Below are positions 15,136-23,149 of a stretch of DNA of 36,132 nt, in pieces. The notes beneath the pieces were generated by a model. The model made no database searches. It was given only the letters and a program-made list of their open reading frames with translations, and had not been told where the DNA came from. Positions within the stretch are counted from its first letter, which is position 1, and every line of letters starts with the position of its first letter. The DNA is taken from the NCBI GenBank assembly GCA_035532215.1, contig DATKRK010000078.1, positions 1-36,132 on the forward strand, read 5' to 3'. This DNA is from JAICIG01 sp035532215 (lineage in GTDB: Bacteria; Planctomycetota; Planctomycetia; Pirellulales; JAICIG01). A program made the position numbers and the translations under genes.

Positions 15136-16905
15136 TCACCCTTGGTCGAGGTAGAAAAGCAGATCCTCGACTTCGGCGACAATCCGTCCGATGTCGTCCG
15201 GCAACCGGCGTTCGACGGCCGATTTCAGATCTGCGAGCATGGCCTTCAATTCCGCGGCGTCTTCGGGATGAGCGGCCGACTCGATGCGCGCGGCCTGTCC
15301 GATCGCGGCTTGAGCCTTGGCCAGCGCGTCTTGCAAAGCCGGATCGAGCGCTTCTTCTTCAGGCGACTCGATCTCGAGCGGCGCCTCGCCCGGAAACGGT
15401 TCGAACAGCCTGTCCAGGCGTTCGAGCGCGTCGACGCGCTGCCGCGTTCTGAAGCGTTCCATCATATTGTCGATGACGACTTGCTTCGACAAGCCCGTGG
15501 CCGACTCGACCGCGGTGACTCGCAGGATGCCGTTCAGATCGAGATCGAGCCGCACTAGGAGCCGGTTGGGGGCGCGCACGTCGGCCAAGCCTTGGATGCG
15601 AAACTCGCCGACCAGCGAGTTGAACCGGGTGTCTTCGTTCTCGCCTTGAAACACGCGAATCTCCGCCTCCTTTTGCCCGTCGTACACGGTCGAGTACGAT
15701 TCGGTGCGGGTGGCGGGCAGCGGGGTATTGCGCTCGATGATCGCGGAGAAGCAGTGCTTCGACGGAACGCCGTCTCGCTCGCCCAGGGCTTCGATGCCCA
15801 GCGTGTGCGGCGTAATATCGACGAGCACGGGCCCCACGTCGACGCCGGCGATCAGGCCGGCCTGCACGGCGGCGCCCATCGCCACGGCAAGATCGGGTTC
15901 GATCTCGGCGTGTACCGGCCGGCCCAGCCGCGAGGCGAGCAGGCGGCGGACCAGCGGCGTGCGCGTGGCGCCGCCGACCAGCAGGACCTTCTCGATCTGT
16001 TGGGCCTGCAACCTTGCGTCGGAGAGCGCCTGGTCGACGCACCGCAGGGTTTTAGCCAGCAGCGGTTCGATCAGATCTTCATACTCATCTCGCGTCACCT
16101 CCAGGTTCAGGTGCAAGGGAACGCCCTGGTCTTCGGCGATGAATTCTTCGGAGATCGTCGCGATCGGCTCGACCGAAAGCCGCTTCTTGGCGTCTTCGAC
16201 CGCAGCGAACAAACGCGAGCGGGCGACGGCCGATTCGCGGAGATCGATGCCGTGTTCCGCCAGGAAGCGATCGCAGACCAGAGCCAGCAAACGCTCGTCG
16301 AAATCGTCGCCACCCAGTTCCGTGTCGCCGTGGCTGGCGAGGATTTCCACGACGCCTTGCTCGACTTGGGCGATCGACACGTCGAACGTTCCGCCCCCCA
16401 AATCGTAGACCAGCAACCGTTCCATCTCCGGCGGATGCGCGTCGTAGGTCAACACGGCGGCCGTCGGTTCGTTGATGATTCGCACGACTTCCAGGCCCGC
16501 CAGCTCGCCCGCCTCGCGCGTCGCCTCGCGTTGGCCTTCGGTGAAGAAGGCGGGGACGGTGATCACCGCCTTGGAGACCGGCTGGCCCAGGGCGGCTTCC
16601 GCGCGTTGCTTGAGCGTGCGCAGGATCATGGCGGAGATTTCTTGGGGCGCGTAAGCCTCGTCGCCCAGCGAGACTTTCACGTCCTGCCCCATCTTGCGCT
16701 TGACGGAGCGAACCGTGCGCTCGGGGGCCAGCGCCGCCTGGTTGCGCGCCGCGGCGCCGACCAGCAATCGGCCGGCGGTGTCGAGCCCGACCACCGAGGG
16801 CAAGATCGCCTCGCCGTTTTCCTCCAGCACGACCGGCCGGCCGGCGCGGATGATCGCCACTTCGCTATTCGTCGTTCCGAGATCAATTCCGACAATCACG
16901 TCCAT
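15136..16905 (-). CDS. dnaK: DnaK-like Hsp70 chaperone
   Basis: 589 residues with all Hsp70 ATPase signatures: GIDLGTTNSEVAII near residue 6, the phosphate-2 motif DLGGGTFDVSI at 168-178 and the LLVGGATRTPLV adenosine motif near 320. The substrate-binding beta domain follows (ITPHTLGIE, ERNTPLPATRT, NGILRVTA). The lid is short and acidic (PLEIESPEEEALDP) and the protein ends without an EEVD-like tail, so it is somewhat shorter than canonical DnaK and is probably a second, specialised Hsp70 rather than the main housekeeping one. ATG at 16905 has AGGA 8-9 nt upstream. It is preceded by GrpE-like and J-like genes in the same operon, which supplies its exchange factor and a candidate co-chaperone. 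Cytoplasmic, ATP-driven protein folding is expected. Confidence 0.93.
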   Translation of the reverse strand: MDVIVGIDLGTTNSEVAIIRAGRPVVLEENGEAILPSVVGLDTAGRLLVGAAARNQAALAPERTVRSVKRKMGQDVKVSLGDEAYAPQEISAMILRTLKQRAEAALGQPVSKAVITVPAFFTEGQREATREAGELAGLEVVRIINEPTAAVLTYDAHPPEMERLLVYDLGGGTFDVSIAQVEQGVVEILASHGDTELGGDDFDERLLALVCDRFLAEHGIDLRESAVARSRLFAAVEDAKKRLSVEPIATISEEFIAEDQGVPLHLNLEVTRDEYEDLIEPLLAKTLRCVDQALSDARLQAQQIEKVLLVGGATRTPLVRRLLASRLGRPVHAEIEPDLAVAMGAAVQAGLIAGVDVGPVLVDITPHTLGIEALGERDGVPSKHCFSAIIERNTPLPATRTESYSTVYDGQKEAEIRVFQGENEDTRFNSLVGEFRIQGLADVRAPNRLLVRLDLDLNGILRVTAVESATGLSKQVVIDNMMERFRTRQRVDALERLDRLFEPFPGEAPLEIESPEEEALDPALQDALAKAQAAIGQAARIESAAHPEDAAELKAMLADLKSAVERRLPDDIGRIVAEVEDLLFYLDQG

Positions 16906-16983
16906 GAGCCCATCCTGGATTGGGGTTGCGAACCGTTTGAGCGACGTTCCCTTTTCGTGCGCGGTCGAAACGAGGCCCGGCCG

Positions 16984-17871
16984 TCAGAGGCCGACGCCCC
17001 GGGCGGCGCGAACTTCCGCATAACGCAACACCCGGCCGTTCCAGGCGTATCCGCGGCGGATTTCGTCGATCACCACGCCCGCGGGGGCGCCGGGGGCGTC
17101 GGCGACTTCAACCACGATCATTTGTTCGGGGTCAACCGCTTGGCCCGTCGTGGGGATGCGGCCGATCCCTTCGGCGGCCAAAGCGCGGCTGAGCCGTTGT
17201 TGTATCAAACCATATCCTTCCAGCAAAGCATCGAACAAGTCCCGCCGCTCCTGGCTGTCGAGCCGCTGGGCAACGAGACTGCGGAGACGCCGATAAGATT
17301 TGCCGCGCAACCGGCGGCGCCACCAGCTTTGGGCGGCTTCGAATTCGTCCAACTCGGCCAACAACTCGGCGGCCCCTACGTCCAGAAGTCGAGGACCCGC
17401 TCTTTCGATTTGCAGCCTCCCGCGGTCGAGCGCTTCGTCCAATTCGGCCAAGGCGATCGCCAGCGGCCTGGCGGCGGTCCAGGCGGCCTCTTGCTCTTTG
17501 GGCTCGATCGACCGCAGCGAGTCGAGCGCTTGCTGCAGCGCCGACAAGAGCGTCTGCGTTTGCTCGTCGAGACCGCGCGCGCTGCGCGTTTGCAGCTTGA
17601 CCTCCTGCCGCAGCGCCGTGAACTCCTCGACGAGCCGGTAAATCCCGACGTTCTGGCCGGCGACGTTCTGGCCGGCGACGTTCTGGTCGGCGGGGTTCTC
17701 GTCGTCGGCGTTCAGGTCGTCGGCGTTCAGGTCGGGGGCCCCGTTTTCGCGAGCGGCTTCGTTTTCGCGAGCGGCTTCGCCCGGCGCGAGCGCTTCGGCG
17801 TCGGCGCGCGTCTGACCCAGCCAATGGCGAAGCCGATCTAGAAGCTGCTCATCGGAACTCGCTTCGCTCAT
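16984..17871 (-). CDS. grpE: GrpE-like nucleotide exchange factor with tandem-repeat linker
   Basis: The C-terminal part has the GrpE pattern: a long helix, then GIGRIPTTGQAVDPEQM, a beta domain (IVVEVADAPGAPAGVV) and the closing GYAWNGRVLRYAEV that corresponds to GY...RVLRPA.V in GrpE. At 295 residues it is longer than usual (about 190-220). Residues about 30-75 form an acidic, Asn-rich linker made of repeats (EAAREN, NADDL, NVAGQ) encoded by tandem DNA repeats. An inserted helical segment (WWRRRLRGKSYRRLRSL) is not standard. It overlaps the J-like gene by 4 nt (ATGA), so the two are translationally coupled, and lies 78 nt upstream of dnaK. Expected to release ADP from the adjacent DnaK-like protein. 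Confidence 0.88.
   Translation of the reverse strand: MSEASSDEQLLDRLRHWLGQTRADAEALAPGEAARENEAARENGAPDLNADDLNADDENPADQNVAGQNVAGQNVGIYRLVEEFTALRQEVKLQTRSARGLDEQTQTLLSALQQALDSLRSIEPKEQEAAWTAARPLAIALAELDEALDRGRLQIERAGPRLLDVGAAELLAELDEFEAAQSWWRRRLRGKSYRRLRSLVAQRLDSQERRDLFDALLEGYGLIQQRLSRALAAEGIGRIPTTGQAVDPEQMIVVEVADAPGAPAGVVIDEIRRGYAWNGRVLRYAEVRAARGVGL
17647..17778. repeat. Tandem 15-bp and 18-bp repeats inside the grpE-like gene
   Basis: Six consecutive 15-bp units run from 17647 to 17736 (GACGTTCTGGCCGGC twice exactly, then four diverged units), followed after 6 bp by two exact 18-bp units GTTTTCGCGAGCGGCTTC (17743-17760, 17761-17778). All lengths are multiples of three, so copy-number change alters linker length without a frameshift. 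Confidence 0.9.
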
Positions 17872-18161
17872 GGCGCCTCCGCCAGCGACAACAGCGTCTC
17901 GGTCGACGGGCGGGCGTTTCGCAGCCGCGCGCGGAGATCGGCCGTCAGCCCTTCGAGCGAATCGCGCGACCGCAACTCGAACAACTGCCGAATCAGACGA
18001 CGAGACGGATCGCGCAGTTCGTCGAAAGCGGCGCGGACCTCGGCAAACCGTTCGGGCGCCCGGTCGGGCGGAAACGCTCGCACTAACTGCAAATAGCGGG
18101 CGCGAATCTCCGCCTCGTCGGCGCCGCGAGCCAGCCCAAGAACTTCGTAAGGATCGCTCAT
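17868..18161 (-). CDS. J-domain-like protein with PPD in place of HPD
   Basis: Starting at ATG 18161 the protein begins MSDPYEVLGLARGADEAEIR, the typical first helix of a J domain directly at the N-terminus, then YLQLVRAFPPDRAPERFAEV and AAFDELRDPSRR. The catalytic loop reads PPD where J proteins have HPD; the histidine is needed to stimulate Hsp70 ATPase in characterised cases. A GTG at 18176, overlapping the stop of the upstream gene by 4 nt, is an alternative start. It is only 97 residues, with no Gly/Phe or zinc region. The gene sits between the TPR gene and grpE in the operon. It may recruit the TPR protein or clients to the DnaK-like protein rather than stimulate it. Confidence 0.82.
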   Translation of the reverse strand: MSDPYEVLGLARGADEAEIRARYLQLVRAFPPDRAPERFAEVRAAFDELRDPSRRLIRQLFELRSRDSLEGLTADLRARLRNARPSTETLLSLAEAP

Positions 18162-18172
18162 CTTCAATCGGT

Positions 18173-20647
18173 TCACTTGCTTTTCTTCTGGCTTTTGTTT
18201 TTGCCGCGTGGCGCTCGGCGCGGTTGCGGCTCGAAAAACCGCTCGCCGCCGTCGAACTCGTCCCCGTCTTCCTCGTCCAATTCGCCGTTGAGGACCGACT
18301 CGATCATGTCGATCATCGAACGAGGCATGCCGCGGCCGAATCGCGCGAACGGCATGGACGCGAGCGTTTCGCTGAAATCGTTCAACGCCGACAACTGGCG
18401 CTGGATTTCGGACGTCAAGCGGGCGCGCTCCGGATGCTTGCCGGACTCCAGCGCGGCCAGCGCCTTTTCAAGCTGCTTTCGCGCCCGCGGGATATTGCAC
18501 TTGAAAGGCCCCTTCTGCATTTCCATCGCGGCGCCAAGGCAAAGAAAGAGGGGCGAGTCCGAAAACGTTTTCACGCCTCGCCGCGTAAGTTTTTCGAACA
18601 GCGCGGTCTCGCCGCCCGCCAACTGCAAAAACGCGCAGACATGGCCCAAATCCGCTTCTTGGTACTTGGTTCGCGTCGATTTCCGCAGATAATCGGCGAC
18701 CTGGCGAACGTGCGAATCGAGGCCGGGGTAGCTGAGGCCCGACTCCAGAAAACGGCAGAGCGCCCGCGCGACTCCGCCCGCCGCTGCGCTGCGGACTTTC
18801 TTGCCCAGCTCGTTCCGCAGTTGGCATTCGAACCGCTCCCGCTCCGCTGCGGCCAGTTCATATCCGGCCGCCTCGATCGCCAGATTCAGCCAGAGTTCGG
18901 CCGGCTCGACGTCTGATTCGAACGCCTCTCGGATCAACTCGTTGGCGCGTTGGGGTTGACCGGCTTTGAATTCGAATGCGGCGCGGCGCGAGAGAAAGTT
19001 CGTCGGAGCGAGCTCGAGCGCCGCGATCCGCTCGAATTCTGCGCGCCCTTCGTCCCACTGCCCGGCGAGCGCCAGGCGGCGCGCCAAGGCGAACCTCGTC
19101 AAGCGCTCTTCGATGGCGAACGCTTCGTCCAGCGGCTTCAGCGCGCGGGCTCGCGCGAGGTAGCTCAGCGCGGCTTGCGGTTCGTCGCGTTTCGAATGGA
19201 AACCGATTAAATGGCCGAGCGCTTCGAGATCGTCGGGAAATGCCTCGAGCAGCCGGCGAGCCGCCTCCGCGGCTTTTTCCGGCTGGCCCCACGCTTCGAA
19301 CAACTCCATCGCCAACGAGTGCGACTCGCGCTGCGAGGGGTCGAGTTGCAGACTTCGTTCGAGGCTTTCCGTGGCCCGCTGCCGGTCGAAGGCGCGCTGG
19401 CTGCTCTCCTCTTCAGATTCGTCATCGTCATCGAATTCGTCGTCGAAATACGCTTCGGAAGATTGCGAAACCGGCCGGGCGAATTCCTGGGCGAGATGCC
19501 TCCAGACGATCGCCTGCAGGCGGCGGCGCTCCTCCAGAGAGAACGCGGCGAGCTGTTCAAGATCGTCGATGTACCGCCGCCAACAGCCGGTTGCGGCTTC
19601 GAAATCTCCTTCCGACCGGTCCCACAGCAGGGCCCAGAAGCGATTCCAGTGCGGATCGAAGCTCAGCGGTTCGGCCGCGCGGGTGAAATCGTCGACCAGG
19701 CGGCGCGCCTTTTCGTAAGGGAGGGTCACGGCCCATTCGCACAACGGCTCTAACAGCACTTCGGTCAGCCGTTGGGCCAAGACGGGTTCGATCTTGCCGA
19801 GGCTGAGGCGCAAGGGCTTGAGCAAGCGAATGGCTTCGGTCCAGTTGTCGTCCGACAAGGCGCGGCGCAGGCGTTCCAATCGACCCAGCACCGGCTCGCC
19901 GAACGCGGCCGCTTCGAGCAACGACAAATCGGCCTCCTTCGCCGCCGCGCCGGCCAGGCCCGGCGCCGCCTCCGTCCGCCGCAGACGGGCGGCAATGCCG
20001 TGTGCGGCCCGGCTCGGCTCGAGGCGGTCCCAATTGGCGGCGGCCTGCTCGGAATCGCCGCGGCCGTACGCCGCCCAGCCGCGCACGAAATATCGCCAGT
20101 CGGCAAAGGGCGAGCTGCGAGGGATCGCCTGCAAAAGTTCGCTGGCCCGAGCCTCTTCGCCGGCATCGAGAGCCGCGAAGGCCGCACGAATTTGCAGACC
20201 GCCTTCGCGCAGCTCGGGCCGCGCCTCGCCGGGATGAAGCACCGCGCGATCGGCCAACTTCAGCGTCAATCTCGCCCGAACTTCCGGCGAGTCGCACTGC
20301 TCGCCCAACGCGACCGCCTTGGCGGCCAGCCCGATCTGCGGCAACAACAGCGCCAAACCTTCCACGACCGAGCCGTCCGTCACGCCGAACTCCAGCAGGC
20401 GTTCGGCGACCTCGGCCGCCGCGGCCGGCATTTGCCCGCGAGACAGATCTTGCGCCCGCAGCAGGTAAGTCCGCTCCAACAACTGGCGATTCTCGGGGCT
20501 GCCGTCCTCGCGAAAGCAAACTTTGGCCTGCTTGAAGGCGTCCTTGAAACGCTGTTTCTCGATCAGACGCTCGATGGCGGCGCGATTTGCCGCGTCTCGC
20601 GACCCGGTGTTGCGAAGTTTAGCGGACTTGCGATTCGATCGGGACAT
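18173..20647 (-). CDS. Large TPR-like protein, first gene of the chaperone operon
   Basis: From ATG 20647 (MSRSNRKSAKLRNTG) the product is 824 residues, basic at the N-terminus and almost wholly helical, with Ala/Leu/Arg-rich repeats that look like degenerate TPRs (ERLIEKQRFKDAFKQAK; LERSLQLDPSQRESHSLAME; AARRLLEAFPDDLEALGHL). A strongly acidic segment (FDDEFDDDDESEEE) lies near the middle and another (DEEDGDEFDGGE) near the lysine-rich C-terminal tail. No signal peptide or membrane segment, so cytoplasmic. It leads the operon and ends next to the J-like gene, suggesting a client-binding or scaffolding partner of the Hsp70 machine. I know no characterised homologue; function is inferred from context. 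Confidence 0.8.
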   Translation of the reverse strand: MSRSNRKSAKLRNTGSRDAANRAAIERLIEKQRFKDAFKQAKVCFREDGSPENRQLLERTYLLRAQDLSRGQMPAAAAEVAERLLEFGVTDGSVVEGLALLLPQIGLAAKAVALGEQCDSPEVRARLTLKLADRAVLHPGEARPELREGGLQIRAAFAALDAGEEARASELLQAIPRSSPFADWRYFVRGWAAYGRGDSEQAAANWDRLEPSRAAHGIAARLRRTEAAPGLAGAAAKEADLSLLEAAAFGEPVLGRLERLRRALSDDNWTEAIRLLKPLRLSLGKIEPVLAQRLTEVLLEPLCEWAVTLPYEKARRLVDDFTRAAEPLSFDPHWNRFWALLWDRSEGDFEAATGCWRRYIDDLEQLAAFSLEERRRLQAIVWRHLAQEFARPVSQSSEAYFDDEFDDDDESEEESSQRAFDRQRATESLERSLQLDPSQRESHSLAMELFEAWGQPEKAAEAARRLLEAFPDDLEALGHLIGFHSKRDEPQAALSYLARARALKPLDEAFAIEERLTRFALARRLALAGQWDEGRAEFERIAALELAPTNFLSRRAAFEFKAGQPQRANELIREAFESDVEPAELWLNLAIEAAGYELAAAERERFECQLRNELGKKVRSAAAGGVARALCRFLESGLSYPGLDSHVRQVADYLRKSTRTKYQEADLGHVCAFLQLAGGETALFEKLTRRGVKTFSDSPLFLCLGAAMEMQKGPFKCNIPRARKQLEKALAALESGKHPERARLTSEIQRQLSALNDFSETLASMPFARFGRGMPRSMIDMIESVLNGELDEEDGDEFDGGERFFEPQPRRAPRGKNKSQKKSK

Positions 20648-20763
20648 GGCGCTGGTTTTGAACCTGGAATCGTCGACGAGCGAAAAGCCCGCCATGCGGC
20701 GAGAGACTTTCCAAATCGTACACGATCGGTCGCGTTCGAGGTAGCCTCGCGCAAGTTCCAAGT

Positions 20764-20958
20764 GGCCCGAAGTTAATCGTCAACGAGCGGGAAGCGGCTC
20801 AAGTCCGCGCGATCTTTGGATTGTACCTGGAGCGCCAAAGCCTGCTGGCGGCGGCCGAGGAACTCGAGCGGCGCGGCTGGGTCGGCAAGCAATGGACCAC
20901 GCGCAAGGGGCTAGTGCGCGGCGGAAAACCATTCCATCAGGGAAATATGCACTGCTGA
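20764..20958 (+). pseudogene. Serine recombinase remnant (recombinase domain)
   Basis: The frame reads KLIVNEREAAQVRAIFGLYL, then AAAEELERRGWVGKQWTTRK and GGKPF, ending at TGA 20956-20958. This is the 'Recombinase' region of large serine recombinases (resolvase/invertase family), which follows the catalytic domain. The catalytic N-terminus and the zinc-ribbon C-terminus are absent: upstream sequence is the start of the TPR gene on the other strand, and downstream the GKPF motif is followed by a few unrelated codons and the stop. About 60 residues of an original 500 or more remain. It marks a past mobile-element insertion between the chaperone and glycogen operons. Confidence 0.7.
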
Positions 20959-21052
20959 CAACCACGACATTCGGGACTTTTCTGCGCGAGTTCTCGCCAC
21001 CCAAGGTCCGGGAAGCTAAGTAATCCTCCATGAAGCAACTTTTTGACTTGGG

Positions 21053-23128
21053 TTAGGGCGAGGAAATGAGGATCACGACCGACCGAGGACCTACATCGTA
21101 GAAGGTCGCGGGGTTCAGCGCGACGGCGCGTTCCTCTTCCATGATGTCGTCGGGGGACGCTAACCGCGTATCGACCAGCCGCCGCCAACGCCATTGCCCT
21201 TCATGGGCGGGCAGATGGAATTTCTGCCATTCCCAATGGGCGTTGAACATCACGTACAAGTCGGGCTGTGAGTGCCAGCCGTGCATCTGAAAAGCCAAGT
21301 TGCGGCTTTGGCCCGTCCAATCAGCGTCGCCGATCTTGGCGCCGTGCCAATTGACCCGATTCACGAACTCCTCGCGGCTGATGGCGAAGTGTCGCTTGCG
21401 CAAGGCGATCATCATCCGCGTAAAACGCAACAGATGGTCGTTGGTCTGGGCCAAGCTCCAGTCGACCCAAGAGAGCTCGTTGTCCTGACAATAGGCGTTG
21501 TTGTTGCCGCGCTGCGTACGGCCGAACTCGTCTCCTTGGTAGAGAAACGGGACGCCCTGCGAAATCAATAGAATCGTGAGGAAATTCCGCATCTGCCGCT
21601 GCCGCAGGGCGATCGCCTCGGGAGAATCGCTGGGCCCTTCCTGGCCGCAATTCCAGCTCAGGTTGTAGTCCCAGCCATCGCGGTTATCTTCGCCATTTTC
21701 CCAGTTGCGTTTTTGGTTGTAGCTGACCAGGTCGTTGAGCGTGAAGCCGTCATGGCAGGTAATGAAATTGATCGAATGATAAGGATGCCGCGACGAGTCG
21801 CCGTAGATGTCCAGGCTGCCGCAAATGCGCTTGGCGAGCGCTGCGGTGGCGTCGGGATCGCTGCGGACAAAGCGCCGCACCTCGTCGCGGAATGCGCCGT
21901 TCAGTTCGGCCCAGCGACCCCACGCGGAAAACTTTCCGAGTTGGTGCAGACCGGCGGCGTCCCATGCCTCGGCGATCAGCTTCGCGCCGGCTAGCACGGG
22001 GTGCTCGGCGATATGCTGAATCAAGGGGGGATCTTCCAGCACCTTGCCGTCCAAGCCCCTGCCTAGAATCGACGCCAGGTCGAAGCGGAAGCCGTCGACG
22101 TGCAGCTCGGAAACGAGATACACCAGGCTGTCGATGATCAAGTCGCGCACGAGCGGGTGATTGCAATTCACCGTGTTGCCGCAGCCGGTGAAGTTGTAGT
22201 AGCGGCCCTGGCGGTCGAGCATGTAGTAGATGGAGTTATCCAGCCCGCGAAAGCTGATCGTCGCGCCGAGTTCGTTGTCTTCGCCGGTGTGGTTGTAGAC
22301 GACGTCGAGCAGGACCTCGATGCCCGCCTGGTGGAACGTCTTGATCATCTGCTTGAATTCGCGAATTTGCGCGTCAGGCTCGGCGGCGTAGGCGGCCTTG
22401 GGAGCAAAGAACGACAGCGGCGAATAGCCCCAGTAGTTCTTGAGAGGCTCGCCGGTCGCCGGATGCTTGCGCGACTGGTCGAACTCATCGAACTCCATGA
22501 CGGGCATCAATTGCACGGCGGTGACGCCCAACGATTGGAGATAGGGGATCTTTTCGCAAAGGCCCAGGAACGTGCCCGGGCGCCCGACGCCGGAGCTTGC
22601 GTGCCGGGTGTAGCCGCGGACGTGCAGCTCGTAAATCACCGTCATTCCCATGGGGATTGCAGGGGGCACGTCCTCTTCCCAGTCGAACTCGTTCAATAAC
22701 ACCTGGCCGCGGCGTCCCTGCCAGCTATCGCCCCGGTTGGCGTCATCGAAAGCGCCCCAGGGATGACCGCCGCTGACTGCCTGCGCATACGGGTCTAGGA
22801 GCACGTGCCGCGAGTCGAACCGGTGGCCGGCGCGGGGGGCGAATGGCCCCCAGACCCGGTAGCCATATTGAATCTTGGGGCCCAGGTCGGCCACGAAGAT
22901 ATGCCAGACGTCGCCCGTTTTGTGAATGTGCGGATCCAGGGAGATTTCGACCACGGGCTCCGAGGAATTGCCCTGAAACAAGACCAGGTTGATTCGCTCC
23001 GCGTGGCGAGAAAAAACGGCGAAGTTGACGCCGCCCCGCAACGCGGTCGCGCCGAACGGGCGACAATGTCCCCGCGAGGTCGTGAAGGACCTCGTGGCTG
23101 AGCGAATGTCGGTGCGCGTCCGTTTCAT
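21053..23128 (-). CDS. glgX: Glycogen debranching enzyme (isoamylase type, GH13)
   Basis: 691 residues with an N-terminal CBM48-like beta domain (about 20-115) and a GH13 (beta/alpha)8 barrel. Conserved regions are visible: DVVYNH near 275-280, nucleophile Asp350 in DGFRFDLAS, acid/base Glu387 in LIAEAWD, and Asp460 in TCHDGFT. The motif GDEFGRTQRGNNNAYCQDNE is typical of GlgX/TreX. It hydrolyses alpha-1,6 branches of glycogen or limit dextrin in the cytoplasm. ATG 23128 has GGAG about 9 nt upstream and lies 21 nt after the GH57 gene, so it is the last gene of the glycogen operon. Length matches the family. Confidence 0.95.
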   Translation of the reverse strand: MKRTRTDIRSATRSFTTSRGHCRPFGATALRGGVNFAVFSRHAERINLVLFQGNSSEPVVEISLDPHIHKTGDVWHIFVADLGPKIQYGYRVWGPFAPRAGHRFDSRHVLLDPYAQAVSGGHPWGAFDDANRGDSWQGRRGQVLLNEFDWEEDVPPAIPMGMTVIYELHVRGYTRHASSGVGRPGTFLGLCEKIPYLQSLGVTAVQLMPVMEFDEFDQSRKHPATGEPLKNYWGYSPLSFFAPKAAYAAEPDAQIREFKQMIKTFHQAGIEVLLDVVYNHTGEDNELGATISFRGLDNSIYYMLDRQGRYYNFTGCGNTVNCNHPLVRDLIIDSLVYLVSELHVDGFRFDLASILGRGLDGKVLEDPPLIQHIAEHPVLAGAKLIAEAWDAAGLHQLGKFSAWGRWAELNGAFRDEVRRFVRSDPDATAALAKRICGSLDIYGDSSRHPYHSINFITCHDGFTLNDLVSYNQKRNWENGEDNRDGWDYNLSWNCGQEGPSDSPEAIALRQRQMRNFLTILLISQGVPFLYQGDEFGRTQRGNNNAYCQDNELSWVDWSLAQTNDHLLRFTRMMIALRKRHFAISREEFVNRVNWHGAKIGDADWTGQSRNLAFQMHGWHSQPDLYVMFNAHWEWQKFHLPAHEGQWRWRRLVDTRLASPDDIMEEERAVALNPATFYDVGPRSVVILISSP

Positions 23129-23149
23129 GACTGGCCGCTCCGCGTAGCT

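Noticed and set aside
15592..17841. A 749-codon plus-strand frame across the dnaK and grpE genes
   Set aside because: The opposite strand has full Hsp70 and GrpE motifs; this frame is a composition shadow of codon bias.
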